The position numbers and the translations under genes are program-made. A stretch of DNA of 56,260 bases, taken from positions 1 to 56,260 of the forward strand of contig NZ_RQVL01000014.1 of the NCBI RefSeq assembly GCF_003992005.1, given 5' to 3'. Source of the stretch: Veillonella sp. VA139 (GTDB lineage: Bacteria > Bacillota > Negativicutes > Veillonellales > Veillonellaceae). Below are positions 17,270 through 26,441 of this stretch, piece by piece. Under the pieces are notes generated by a model. It did no database searches. It had not been told where the DNA came from and saw only the letters and a program-made list of their open reading frames with translations. Within the stretch, counting starts at the first letter, position 1. Every line of letters begins with the position of its first letter.

Positions 17270-17863
17270 TTATTTAGAAGTATTGTTTATTTCTCCATTC
17301 CTCTTCATATATTCTTTAAGTAAGGAATCATTTAATTCCCGGAGACCTTGTGCTACTTTTTTTCCATCTTTATAGGAAAAACGAGATTTTTCTATAGAAG
17401 ATAAATCTTCTTCAAGATCCTTTTTTCTCTTGTACAATGAATAAAAAGTATTTATATCTTCATTATCCATTGAATCGAAACTTGTAATAAAAGTAACATC
17501 CTCATCCATATACTTATTTTTTATTTCTTCCAAACTAGAATAAGATTTTCTTCTTTCTATCTCATTAATATAGTTTTTATCATATTCCACATTTAAAACT
17601 TTAATGATATGAATACCTAACCCCAATTTAGTCTTTGTATATCCCGACAATCCATAAGTATATATATAGTCACCCTTTACAATATACGTATACATTTCAT
17701 TTTCTATAGTAATATTATTAAAATAATCCCTAAATTCAAAAAAATAATTTATTTCATATCGAAAAAAAGTTTTTGTAGTCATATACCGATGAATATTGAT
17801 ATATAGATAGAGTGGCCCTATTATTCCGACAATTATTAAAAACCATATACATATTTTTCGCAT
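17270..17863 (-). CDS. Membrane-anchored hypothetical protein
   Basis: 197-aa protein: one N-terminal hydrophobic helix (ICIWFLIIVGIIGPLYLYI, residues 4-22) and a long charged extracytoplasmic or cytoplasmic part with Tyr-rich strands followed by a Lys/Glu-rich helical tail (about 140-190). No lipobox. Visibly AT-rich compared with flanking core genes. It is the first gene of the toxin-tip cluster and could be a membrane-located immunity protein, but I recognise no family. Confidence 0.55.
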   Translation of the reverse strand: MRKICIWFLIIVGIIGPLYLYINIHRYMTTKTFFRYEINYFFEFRDYFNNITIENEMYTYIVKGDYIYTYGLSGYTKTKLGLGIHIIKVLNVEYDKNYINEIERRKSYSSLEEIKNKYMDEDVTFITSFDSMDNEDINTFYSLYKRKKDLEEDLSSIEKSRFSYKDGKKVAQGLRELNDSLLKEYMKRNGEINNTSK

Positions 17864-18030
17864 TCTTCATCACCCATTAAACATAAGTTCATCAATTTTA
17901 TATGCCACATCATAGGTTATTTTATAGGCAAAAATTTTTTCCTTTTTTCATAGCAATACCTCTATTACATAACGACCATATCCCAAAACCTGATATGTTC
18001 TATACTTTCACTATATCATATATAGGCAAC

Positions 18031-18066
18031 AAAAAAAAAGACTAAGCCCGAAAGCCTAGTCTTTTT
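18031..18066 (-). terminator. Terminator after citF
   Basis: GACTA-GC with GC-TAGTC (18040-18062), flanked by an A-run on the left that gives nine Us at the 3' end of the minus-strand transcript. Confidence 0.85.
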
Positions 18067-18086
18067 CATGTACTTGTTTATGCAGT

Positions 18087-19637
18087 TTATAGCAATGGTT
18101 TACGTACTACATCGATGATAGATCCATCACGATATTCGATGATAGCTACTACATCTTTAGGGTCTTGGGATACCTCAATACCTTCTGGTTTACCAACCAT
18201 GTCGTACGCCATTTGTTGTAACTCTTCAATTGTGTAAATTGGCAAGTTAGAATCTTTGAAACGTTCGATCAAATCTTGACGATTTGGATTGATCGCGATA
18301 CCACGTTCTGTTACCAATACGTCAATACTTTCACCTGGAGTGATAACTGTTTCCACGCGTTCACGAATCATTGGCAAACGACCACGAATCAATGGGCAAG
18401 TAATAACAGTTACTTTTGCTCCAGCTGCTGTATCGGAGTGACCGCCGGATGCACCCATCAAGATACCATTGGAGTCAGTCATGCAGTTTACGTTGAAATC
18501 TGTATCGATTTCTGTAGCGCCCAAGAATACTACATCTAAGTAGTTTGTCATGCAGTCTGTTGTAGGGTCTGCGTACATGGACGCGCTCATTTCAATATGA
18601 TTTGGATTTGTATCCAAAGATGCCGCTGCTGTTATGTCAAATGTTTGTGTATCATAAATCGCTTTGATGTGACCTTTTTCAAGCATGCTTACTAGTACGC
18701 CTGTGGCACCGCCAACACCGAATCCACCAACGACGCCTTTTTTCTCTAATTTTTCGCCGATGAATTTAGCTACTGCTAATGGAGCTCCACCAGCACCCAA
18801 TTGGAAAGAGAAACCTTCTTGGATAATACCAGCTTCATCAAGGAATTCTGCTGCCATTTCAGCAATTTTGATTTGTACAGGGTTCTTCGTGATTCCCACA
18901 GCACCAGATGCGATACCTTCTGGGTCACCGATAGCCTCTACTTCTACGATGTAATCTACATCTGTTTGAGGGATGGAGATTGGGTATACATTGTCGATTA
19001 GGTTATCTGTTAACAATACAGTTTGGTCTGCATAATGAGAGTCAACCATGGCATAGCCCAAGGCACCGCAAGCGGATTTACCTTTACGACCTGTGGCATT
19101 ACCACGACGATCACAAGCAGGTACGCCCATGAAAGCTACATCAATGTGAGCTTCTCCAGTGCAAACTGCACGAGCACGTCCACCATGGGAACGAATCACT
19201 ACTGGGCGTTTTAATACGCCTGGGTTCAAGCTTAAGAATTTACCCAATGCATCACGAAGACCAGATGTTTCGATGGCTGTTACTGTGCCATCTTTAATCA
19301 TATCGATTAAGAACTCATGACAAGGAGCCAAGGAAGAGTTAAGGATTGTAATATCTTTGATTCCTTTGGCTTGTACACGGTCCATCACAAGTTTCATTAC
19401 ATAGTCACCATTACGTAAATGATGGTGGAAGGAAATAGACATACCATCTTTCAAACCTACTTTTTCAATAGCTTCATCGATGGATCCTACTAATTTATCT
19501 TCCCTTGGCGTGTGAAGTTTTACTGGTTTACCTGCACGAACTGCAGTTTCTGTCATTGCAAATTGTCCTTCATAGAGACGACGACCTTGAAGGCATTCTA
19601 ATTCCATAGGAATATCACGACCAATTTTATTTAACAT
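18087..19637 (-). CDS. citF: Citrate lyase alpha subunit CitF (acyl carrier transferase)
   Basis: 516-aa protein of the CitF family, the subunit that transfers citrate onto the acyl-carrier thiol, releasing acetate. Family motifs: SISFHHHLRNGDYV near residue 70, SHGGRARAV, GFSFQLGAGGAPLA and the C-terminal GASGGHSDTAAGAK and ITPGESIDVLVTERGIAINP. E. coli CitF is about 510 aa. The ATG at 19637 has AAGGAG and overlaps the end of citE by 11 bases; a TTG seven codons upstream is disfavoured. Order is transporter-citD-citE-citF, but citC, citX and citG (activation and prosthetic-group genes) are absent from the window. Confidence 0.9.
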   Translation of the reverse strand: MLNKIGRDIPMELECLQGRRLYEGQFAMTETAVRAGKPVKLHTPREDKLVGSIDEAIEKVGLKDGMSISFHHHLRNGDYVMKLVMDRVQAKGIKDITILNSSLAPCHEFLIDMIKDGTVTAIETSGLRDALGKFLSLNPGVLKRPVVIRSHGGRARAVCTGEAHIDVAFMGVPACDRRGNATGRKGKSACGALGYAMVDSHYADQTVLLTDNLIDNVYPISIPQTDVDYIVEVEAIGDPEGIASGAVGITKNPVQIKIAEMAAEFLDEAGIIQEGFSFQLGAGGAPLAVAKFIGEKLEKKGVVGGFGVGGATGVLVSMLEKGHIKAIYDTQTFDITAAASLDTNPNHIEMSASMYADPTTDCMTNYLDVVFLGATEIDTDFNVNCMTDSNGILMGASGGHSDTAAGAKVTVITCPLIRGRLPMIRERVETVITPGESIDVLVTERGIAINPNRQDLIERFKDSNLPIYTIEELQQMAYDMVGKPEGIEVSQDPKDVVAIIEYRDGSIIDVVRKPLL

Positions 19638-20559
19638 CGATTTCTGCTCCTTCCTCAAGTTCTACTTTGATACCTGCTGCACGGGCTTTATCTACCACGC
19701 GTTGTGCACGTACTACGATAGGACCGTCGATCATTTTACCATCTACAGCGATAACGCCTTTATTGTTCCGAAGTGCTTCTGCATAGGAGTTCAACACTTT
19801 TACAGAATGAGCAATTTCTTTTTCATCTGGCGTGAACACTTCATGGATAATTTTGATTTGGCTTGGGTGAATGCAAGATTTTCCATCGTAACCAAGGGCT
19901 TTGATGAATTCCACTTCTTCACGGAAACCTTGTGGGTCTTTCACATCGGAGAATACTGTGTCAAGTACACGAATACCTGCTTCACGTGCTGCATGAAGGA
20001 TAGTTTGACGAGCAAATAACAATTCATGAGCTGGTTTATGTTTGCCTGTACGAAGGTCAGCACGGTAGTCTTCTGCGCCTAATGCGATTGCTACTACACG
20101 AGGACCTTGTGCGATTTCACGTACATTATATAGACCTTTTACAGATTCGATAGCTACGATAATGTTGATAGTACCTTCTTCCCAACCGTTTGCTTTTTCT
20201 ACTTCTTCGATTTTTTTAGCAACGATTTCTACTTCAGATACATCTTCAGTTTTTGGAAGACGGATCAAGTCAGGTTTTGCTGGTACGATCACATCAAGGT
20301 CAGCATAACCATATGGAGTTTGTGTTGGATGGTTGATACGAACCACTGTTTCGCCTTTGAATTTCAAAGTTTTCAAAGCTTCTGCTGTTAGTAAACGAGC
20401 TGTATCTTTTTCTGTCACAGCTACGGAGTCTTCAATATCAAACATGATGGAGTCGGCACCGTGGATATCAGCACTGTTAATCATTTTAGGTGTGTTACCA
20501 GGTACGAACATCATGGAACGAGATAAACGTTTTTTTGCTAATTCAGTTAATTGGCTCAT
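19627..20559 (-). CDS. citE: Citrate lyase beta subunit CitE (citryl lyase)
   Basis: 310-aa HpcH/HpaI-type aldolase that cleaves the citryl thioester to oxaloacetate and acetyl thioester. Motifs: RSMMFVPGNTPKM at the N terminus, MFDIEDSVA (metal-binding acidic residues), VVRINHP, IALGAEDY and GKSCIHPSQI. Length matches E. coli CitE. Its ATG shares one base with the stop codon of citD, a coupled arrangement. Confidence 0.93.
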   Translation of the reverse strand: MSQLTELAKKRLSRSMMFVPGNTPKMINSADIHGADSIMFDIEDSVAVTEKDTARLLTAEALKTLKFKGETVVRINHPTQTPYGYADLDVIVPAKPDLIRLPKTEDVSEVEIVAKKIEEVEKANGWEEGTINIIVAIESVKGLYNVREIAQGPRVVAIALGAEDYRADLRTGKHKPAHELLFARQTILHAAREAGIRVLDTVFSDVKDPQGFREEVEFIKALGYDGKSCIHPSQIKIIHEVFTPDEKEIAHSVKVLNSYAEALRNNKGVIAVDGKMIDGPIVVRAQRVVDKARAAGIKVELEEGAEIDVK

Positions 20560-20828
20560 TATGCTTCGCTCCCTCTTTCTAATGCACCCAATACACGGGC
20601 TTTAATCGTATAATCCCAAGCTGCTTTGTCGATAGCCGTTACTTTCACGCCATCGAACCCTGCTTCTTTTACAGTGGTTTCGATGAAAGCACGAATATGC
20701 TTACCGTAGGCACGCTCAACTTTTGATTTCAATTCTACTTCGATACCAGATGCAATTGGTTCCACTGTTACCAATACATCATTTTTTTCATCAAAGCCAG
20801 CCATAGCTGCTTTCACTAGATGTTTCAT
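20559..20828 (-). CDS. citD: Citrate lyase gamma (acyl carrier) subunit CitD-like, attachment serine absent
   Basis: 89-aa protein aligning with CitD: MAG...VLVTVEPI...GIEVELKSKVERAYGKHIRAFI follows the E. coli pattern AGTLESGDVMIRIAPL...VEKQFGDAIRTTI. In CitD the phosphoribosyl-dephospho-CoA arm is joined to the Ser of ESGD or ESSD; here the same position reads EKND, so the serine is a lysine and no serine lies nearby. The start ATG at 20828 has AAAGGA; a TTG two codons upstream is disfavoured. Either the complex works without this arm or attaches it elsewhere. Confidence 0.82.
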   Translation of the reverse strand: MKHLVKAAMAGFDEKNDVLVTVEPIASGIEVELKSKVERAYGKHIRAFIETTVKEAGFDGVKVTAIDKAAWDYTIKARVLGALERGSEA

Positions 20829-20863
20829 AGTCAATCCTTTCTCTCATAGGGAATATGTATGAA

Positions 20864-20904
20864 AAGTCAGAGACCAGTGATGAAGAATCACTGGATTCTG
20901 ACTT
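20864..20904 (-). promoter_or_regulatory. Intercistronic hairpin between transporter and citD
   Basis: AAGTCAGA-CCAGTGAT (20864-20881) pairs with ATCACTGG-TCTGACTT (20887-20904), 16 bp with one small internal loop and a 5-base tip. No T-run on the minus strand, so it more likely protects or processes the mRNA between the transporter and lyase cistrons than terminates it. Confidence 0.6.
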
Positions 20905-20949
20905 AGATAACCAAAGATACTGTCTATCTACCTGATAGAGTTAGGCTCA

Positions 20950-22371
20950 TTAGATTAAGCCTACGATGGACCACCAGATTGGACCAAAGCCAAGTGTCAC
21001 CACTAGACCGATAACTGCAATCACACCACCTGTTACCCACCATTGGCGAACTTCGTTGTAACCTTCACCGAAGATGATTGGACCAGGGCCACCACCGAAG
21101 TGAGTCACTGCACCACCAAAAGCATTTGTCATGAAGATCACAAGACCTAGCATCCAAGGGTCGATACCTGCTACTTTGCCTACTGTAAAGAATACTGGTA
21201 CCATCGCTGCAATATAAGCACTACCAGATGCAAACAAGTAACGAACTAGTACGGACAATACAGCAATCACGATAATAGCAAGCATTTCATGATGTCCGAA
21301 GTTCATTTGTGCTTCTAGTACTTTTGCTAACCAGATAAAGAAATCTGCTTTTGTTAACGCACCGGATAAGCCAAGGATACCACCGAACCAAATCAATGTG
21401 TTCCAGCCGCCTTTATTTTGAAGAGCATCTTCCCATTTGATAGCGCCGAACATATAGCAAGATACCATCGCTACTAATGCTACTGCTGTCGCATCTAATT
21501 TGAATTTAATACCTACCATTGCTAGGATAGATGGCAATGCCCAACCAAGCAAGGATAAGAAGAAGATAGCAATTAATACTTTTTCACCTGTAGATACAGG
21601 ACCTAATTCTTCCAAACCTTCACGAGCAATTTTCTTGTTGTCGATTTCTTTCAATTCAGGTTTGTTTAACATATAGGATACGAATGGAGTGATTAATAAC
21701 AAAATCAATCCAGGTACGAATAAAGCGACTGCCCATGTTACCCAGTCAATGGAGATGCCGAGGATTTTCTTGAAGTAATCCGCTGCTAACGCATTTGGCG
21801 CCATCGCTGTTAAGAATAAAAGGGATGTTACTTTTGTTACCATGTATGTATTAGTCATTAAATAGCGACCTACTTTGTTCGCTGTTTCACCAGGTTCAGA
21901 ACCCAAGGATTTCGCTACGGAGTTCATGATTGGGAATACGATACCACCACAACGAGCTGTGTTAGATGGTGTAGCTGGGGAAATAATTCCGTCCAATAAA
22001 GCCGTTACATAACCAAGACGAAGTGTCGTGTGACCGAAGGCATCAATCATATGGTATGCGATACGACGACCCAAGCCTGTTTTTACGAAGGCTACAGAAA
22101 TGGAGAATGCCGCAAAGATCAACCAAGTTGTAGTGGATGCATATCCGGACAATACTTCTTTTGGATTATTTAAGAATAATGCAGAGGCACCAATGGCAGA
22201 TAATACTGCTACTGGAGCTGGGAATGGTTTTAATACCAATCCTACGATAGCGGCTAAATAAAAGCCAAATAATTTCCAAGCGCCGTCAGCTAAACCTTCT
22301 GGAGCTGGAGTGAACCAGATTACTAATGGGATAGCCCATGTAATCAAGGCATTAATGATTTTTTTGTTCAT
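20950..22371 (-). CDS. DASS family anion transporter (CitT/TtdT-like)
   Basis: 473-aa membrane protein of the divalent anion:Na+ symporter family, about 12 hydrophobic segments. Signature stretches include LDGIISPATPSNTARCGGIVFPI and SGSAYIAAMVPVFF, the two serine-containing substrate clamps of DASS proteins, and TNAFGGAVTHFGGGPGPIIFGEGY at the end. Members exchange citrate or tartrate for succinate or take up dicarboxylates. Position upstream of citDEF on the same strand makes citrate (or a related tricarboxylate) the likely substrate. ATG at 22371 with AAGGAG. Confidence 0.88.
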   Translation of the reverse strand: MNKKIINALITWAIPLVIWFTPAPEGLADGAWKLFGFYLAAIVGLVLKPFPAPVAVLSAIGASALFLNNPKEVLSGYASTTTWLIFAAFSISVAFVKTGLGRRIAYHMIDAFGHTTLRLGYVTALLDGIISPATPSNTARCGGIVFPIMNSVAKSLGSEPGETANKVGRYLMTNTYMVTKVTSLLFLTAMAPNALAADYFKKILGISIDWVTWAVALFVPGLILLLITPFVSYMLNKPELKEIDNKKIAREGLEELGPVSTGEKVLIAIFFLSLLGWALPSILAMVGIKFKLDATAVALVAMVSCYMFGAIKWEDALQNKGGWNTLIWFGGILGLSGALTKADFFIWLAKVLEAQMNFGHHEMLAIIVIAVLSVLVRYLFASGSAYIAAMVPVFFTVGKVAGIDPWMLGLVIFMTNAFGGAVTHFGGGPGPIIFGEGYNEVRQWWVTGGVIAVIGLVVTLGFGPIWWSIVGLI

Positions 22372-22529
22372 CTTGTGTCTCCTTACTACATAAGATATAA
22401 AAAACATTGCCTACGTCGATTGCACTCTTACTTTCTATAAACGTGAAACTGAATATATAATCAAATAATATATAAGGGCGGTTCACCACTTACTAGAATA
22501 CTAGAACGTGCAAATGTCTAGGTCTTTCT

Positions 22530-22543
22530 ATGCCCTCATTATA
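22530..22543 (-). promoter_or_regulatory. -10 region of the citrate operon promoter
   Basis: On the minus strand this reads TATAATGAGGGCAT. There is no -35 match at the right distance, suggesting an activator-dependent promoter. The identical 14 bases recur at 32845-32858 before the ttd-type operon. About 160 bases separate it from the transporter start. Confidence 0.5.
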
Positions 22544-22623
22544 TCCAATCGTTTCAGAAGGGAAAAATAAAAATCCTTTATAAGGCTTATAAAAATTTTA
22601 TTTTCTGGAAAAACCGTGAAAGT

Positions 22624-22642
22624 ATGCATTTCAGTAATGCAT
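22624..22642. promoter_or_regulatory. Candidate LysR-type binding site
   Basis: ATGCAT-N7-ATGCAT, a symmetric site about 80-100 bases upstream of the citrate operon -10 box on the minus strand, within the usual range for a LysR activator. The neighbouring LysR gene is the obvious candidate binder; this is inference from position and symmetry. Confidence 0.35.
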
Positions 22643-22821
22643 GATAAACCTCATTGTTATGCCATTTCTCTCTTATTCCTACTAAATTGTTCCTATTTTT
22701 ATGATATATAGCTGTGATAATTGCTACTTTCATATACATTAACAGTCCATTAATAATTTTCCGGACTAATCAAATTTGATGTTAGAACAATCTTTCCATT
22801 GTAAAATATTAGGACATACTA

Positions 22822-22848
22822 AAAGGGGAGGTTTTGATCCTCCCCTTT
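22822..22848 (-). terminator. Terminator of the cit-linked LysR gene
   Basis: 10-bp stem AAAGGGGAGG/CCTCCCCTTT (22822-22831 with 22839-22848) that includes the lysR stop codon; the T-run on the minus strand is short. Confidence 0.75.
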
Positions 22849-23749
22849 AGCTTGTATACCCTGGTAATGTAACGACTTGATGATTTTCGTAATATTCTGT
22901 TACATAATCAATGAAAGTTTTCACTGCAATGAGCTTTGTACTTACTTCATCATGGAACAAATAGGTAGAACGTACCAATGGACGATCATCTTTCATCCGC
23001 AAAGGCTCTACATAAATACCATGTTCACGGCAACTACCAAGTCCTAAATATGGTAAAATAGCCCAACCTAATCCTTCTCGCACAAAGTGACGGCAAGTCA
23101 CCATAGAGTCCAGTTCCATGGCTGGTCTCACATCTCCTACGCTATGTTCTTTCTTCCAATTTTCTACCACTGTCGCAATGGATCCATCCGTGCGATAGTT
23201 AATCATCGGAATATCCCGTAATTCCTTGTAATCCACAGGATGTTTATAGACTAAACAATAGGGCTCATCAAAAAGACGCACCCCATTCGGCACATGATTA
23301 TATTCACCACGGGCAAAGGCAATCATCACCTCTCCAGAATTAAACATTTTATTCACATGGGAGCTATACCCGGTCTTTACTTCAATACGAATCTTAGGAT
23401 ATTGTTTTGTGAAATTATTGAGCAAATGAGGCAACTCATAGTCCGCAAAATTAATGGATGCAGCAATTTTTAAGGTACCTTGTATTTTTCCTGTCACCTT
23501 TCCAATATTTTGGCGTAATTCCTCCCGGGACCGAATCATACGTTGGCAATAATCGTAATACAGCTCACCTTCTGCAGTTAACGCAATGCCATCATTAGCA
23601 CGAATTAATAAGGGACGCCCTAAGATATCTTCTACTTGTTTTAGTCGATAGCTTAATGCAGGCTGTGAAAGAAATAATTTTTCTGCTGCTTTCGTAATAT
23701 TGCCTTCTTCCACCACTGTGACGAAGGTTTGCCATTCTTTTGCTTCCAT
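22847..23749 (-). CDS. LysR family regulator, probable activator of the citrate operon
   Basis: 300-aa LysR-type regulator: N-terminal HTH (FVTVVEEGNITKAAEKLFLSQPALSYRLKQVE in outline) and an effector domain from about residue 90. The ATG at 23749 has AAGGAGG; two codons of longer frame from a TTG are disfavoured. It is encoded just upstream of and on the same strand as the transporter-citDEF operon, separated by its own terminator and a 440-base regulatory gap, so it is the likely citrate or dicarboxylate sensor for that operon. Confidence 0.87.
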   Translation of the reverse strand: MEAKEWQTFVTVVEEGNITKAAEKLFLSQPALSYRLKQVEDILGRPLLIRANDGIALTAEGELYYDYCQRMIRSREELRQNIGKVTGKIQGTLKIAASINFADYELPHLLNNFTKQYPKIRIEVKTGYSSHVNKMFNSGEVMIAFARGEYNHVPNGVRLFDEPYCLVYKHPVDYKELRDIPMINYRTDGSIATVVENWKKEHSVGDVRPAMELDSMVTCRHFVREGLGWAILPYLGLGSCREHGIYVEPLRMKDDRPLVRSTYLFHDEVSTKLIAVKTFIDYVTEYYENHQVVTLPGYTS

Positions 23750-23814
23750 ATACAACCTCCTTACTTGTGTTATTCTACTATATATTATCTCATATATCGA
23801 AAGATTTGCATACT

Positions 23815-23956
23815 AAAAGGGGCTGTAACAAAACAATAACAAATAAAAGAGAGGAAAGTTGATCAAAAAAAATATCAACTTTCCTCTCTTTTTATACTTG
23901 TAATAAGCGGAGCTGTAGCAAAATATAAAAATATACATTTTGTTACAGCCCCTTTT
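23815..23956. repeat. Dispersed repeat, copy 2, with terminal inverted repeats
   Basis: Bounded by perfect 19-bp inverted repeats AAAAGGGGCTGTAACAAAA (23815-23833) and its complement (23938-23956). Inside are a 19-bp hairpin (23845-23863 with 23874-23892), the counterpart of the one at 2751-2796, and an imperfect second hairpin using GAGCTGTAGCAAAAT and ATTTTGTTACAGCCCC. No coding capacity. It looks like a small non-autonomous element (MITE-like) that now supplies terminators between lysR and the BI-1 gene. Confidence 0.6.
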
Positions 23957-23986
23957 ATACATGTGATTTTTCCAGTTAACAACAAA

Positions 23987-24685
23987 TTACCGACGACTGA
24001 AAATGCGAAGTAAGTTGATGAAAATATTGATGAAATCTAGATATAAACCTAAAGCACCAATCAATTCAACACGTTCTAGGACACTTTCATCTTCATAAGC
24101 CACTTCCATGATAGTCCTTTTAATGCGATATACATCATACATGGTAAATAAGGAGAAAATCCCTACGGCTATATAGCTGTATACTAATAATCCAAAGTCG
24201 CTAGCACCGAAGAACATTATAATCAAACTGGCAATGAGTAGCGCAATCACTGCACCCATTAAAAATGTGCCTAGTCCAGACAAATCTTTTTTTACCACTA
24301 CTCCTAAAAAGGCAAAACTACCAAACACCGCTACAGCTCCTGTTAACGCATACACGACCACCTCAAAAGAATAGTGTAAGGCAATGGCGGTTAAGGTCAA
24401 TCCATTCATGATGGAATAGAGGAAAAACATAGCTTTCAAAAATGTGTTAGACGCCGTGTATTGACGGAAGGAAAATAAGAACACCACCGCCACTTCGGCT
24501 AATAAAATAATATTAAAGTTGGAATGAGCAAAGCGCAACCAACTAGAGTTGGTCAACGCTATAAATCCAATGATGGCTGTTGTTAATAACCCCCAAACCA
24601 TCCAAAGCATAGAATTTCGTAATTTACGATTTACAATTTCTTCTACTACCACCGTATCTGCTTGTGTAGGAATACGATACTCCAT
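23987..24685 (-). CDS. Bax inhibitor-1/YccA family membrane protein
   Basis: 232-aa integral membrane protein of the BI-1 family with seven hydrophobic segments after a charged N terminus. The family C-terminal signature is present as GALGLYLDFINIFINLLRIF, and YDVYRIKRT lies between TM5 and TM6. Bacterial members are calcium-leak or protease-modulating membrane proteins; the role here is not determined. It lies 9 bases after pyk on the same strand, so dnaE-pyk-BI-1 probably form one transcript. Confidence 0.87.
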   Translation of the reverse strand: MEYRIPTQADTVVVEEIVNRKLRNSMLWMVWGLLTTAIIGFIALTNSSWLRFAHSNFNIILLAEVAVVFLFSFRQYTASNTFLKAMFFLYSIMNGLTLTAIALHYSFEVVVYALTGAVAVFGSFAFLGVVVKKDLSGLGTFLMGAVIALLIASLIIMFFGASDFGLLVYSYIAVGIFSLFTMYDVYRIKRTIMEVAYEDESVLERVELIGALGLYLDFINIFINLLRIFSRR

Positions 24686-24694
24686 AATTACCTC

Positions 24695-26431
24695 CTATCT
24701 TGCGTTTGCAATACCTTCATAAACATTACCTCGAATACCATCCACGGTTACCACCTGACCATTTGTCAATTGAGATTGATCATGAGCACCTAAAATGACA
24801 GGAATACCAAACTGAATACCTGCAATAGCTGCTGTCGATGTGTACCCTTCTTCTGCTGTAATAATAGCGCCAGCTCGTTTTGCTAGTTCCATATATTCTG
24901 GTTCTAAATCACGAACTACTAGAATGCTTCCATCTGCCATAGGCTCTGTAGAGTCAGCGTGATGGATTGGTCCCGTTACAGATAGTTTACCAACTCCGCG
25001 ACCTTTAATCAATACATTACCTGTGACATGAACACGAATCATATTCGTTGTGCCAGATAAGCCAGATGGCACACCAGCTGTCACAACAACTAAATCACCA
25101 GATTGAATCAATCCCTCTCCTAAAGCGGCACTCATAGCGCAGTGTACCATTTCATCTGAATTGGAGTGAGATGGTCCTTGGATAGCTGTTACACCCCAAT
25201 ATAACTGCATACGACGTAAGGCGCTCTCATGTGGTGTTACCGCAATGATTTGGCAATTTGGACGATGACGGGAAATGCTCATGGCTGTAATACCAGATTC
25301 AGTGCAAGTAATGATGGCCCCAGCTCCCAAAGAACGTCCTACTTCAACAGTAGCAGAACAAATAGCATCTGTCGTTTTTGCCTCTTCTAATTGCACCGTA
25401 TGGTTAGCATTCACATATAAATCAGATGTTTCTGTCACTTTTGCAATGCGAGCCATAGTGGTCACCGCTTCTAGTGGATAGTCACCGCCCGCTGTTTCTC
25501 CAGACAACATAACTGCATCGGTGCCGTCTAAAATGGCATTCGCTACGTCACTAGCTTCCGCCCGCGTTGGTCTTGGGTTAGATACCATGGACTCTAGCAT
25601 TTGTGTGGCTGTAATAACTGGTTTCGATGCGGCATTACATTTTTGAATCATCATTTTTTGCAATACTGGTACTTCTTCGGCTGGGATTTCCACGCCTAGG
25701 TCACCACGAGCCACCATCAATCCATCAGATACTTCTAAAATTTCATCTAAATTATTAAGGCCTTCTTCATTTTCAATTTTAGAAATGATGCGAATATCTG
25801 CTCCTTTAGATTCCAAAATACGACGAATTGCCACTACATCGCTGGCCCGTTGCATGAAAGAAGCCGCCACATAGTCCACACCCATTTCACAGCCAAATAC
25901 CAAGTCTTTTTCATCTTGTTCCGACACTGGTGGTAAAGATAGAGATACCCCTGGTACAGCTACGCGTTTACGGTTGCTCATCATACCCGTATTCATAACG
26001 GTCGTATGAATTTCAGTGCCATCAATAGAGTCAATACGCAATGTTACTAATCCATCAGATAAGAGAATTTGCTTTGCCTCTTTTACATCTTCTGGCAAGC
26101 CTATATGGTTGACGGAGCAAATCTCCTTCGTGCCTTCCACATCTCTTGTCGTCAACGTGAAAGATTGTCCTTCTTCTAAACAAACCTTTCCTTCTTTGAA
26201 TAAGCCAAGGCGAATTTCAGGGCCCTTTGTGTCTAGCATTAATGCCACTGGAATCCCCGTTCTAGTAGAGGCTAAGCGAACGAGCTCCATACGTTTTGCT
26301 TGTTCTTCATGAGAACCATGAGAGAAGTTAAAACGTGCCACGTTCATACCTGCTCGCAATAAGGATTCTACCATTTCTAAACTATCTGTACTGGGTCCCA
26401 TGGTACAAACAATCTTTGTCTTTTTATTCAT
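24695..26431 (-). CDS. pyk: Pyruvate kinase with C-terminal PEP-utiliser-like domain
   Basis: Converts phosphoenolpyruvate and ADP to pyruvate and ATP. 578 aa: TIM-barrel and B domain (MGPSTDS, MNVARFNFSHGSHEEQ, ISKIENEEGLNNLDEI, MVARGDLGVEIP, TATQMLESM), then the regulatory C domain, then an extra domain from about residue 480 like the mobile phosphohistidine domain of Bacillus-type kinases. In that domain the usual TSHAA motif is TSTAA, so the phosphohistidine is absent and the domain is presumably structural. It begins 10 bases after dnaE, which is unusual company but common operon spacing. Confidence 0.95.
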   Translation of the reverse strand: MNKKTKIVCTMGPSTDSLEMVESLLRAGMNVARFNFSHGSHEEQAKRMELVRLASTRTGIPVALMLDTKGPEIRLGLFKEGKVCLEEGQSFTLTTRDVEGTKEICSVNHIGLPEDVKEAKQILLSDGLVTLRIDSIDGTEIHTTVMNTGMMSNRKRVAVPGVSLSLPPVSEQDEKDLVFGCEMGVDYVAASFMQRASDVVAIRRILESKGADIRIISKIENEEGLNNLDEILEVSDGLMVARGDLGVEIPAEEVPVLQKMMIQKCNAASKPVITATQMLESMVSNPRPTRAEASDVANAILDGTDAVMLSGETAGGDYPLEAVTTMARIAKVTETSDLYVNANHTVQLEEAKTTDAICSATVEVGRSLGAGAIITCTESGITAMSISRHRPNCQIIAVTPHESALRRMQLYWGVTAIQGPSHSNSDEMVHCAMSAALGEGLIQSGDLVVVTAGVPSGLSGTTNMIRVHVTGNVLIKGRGVGKLSVTGPIHHADSTEPMADGSILVVRDLEPEYMELAKRAGAIITAEEGYTSTAAIAGIQFGIPVILGAHDQSQLTNGQVVTVDGIRGNVYEGIANAR

Positions 26432-26441
26432 TTCTATCTCC

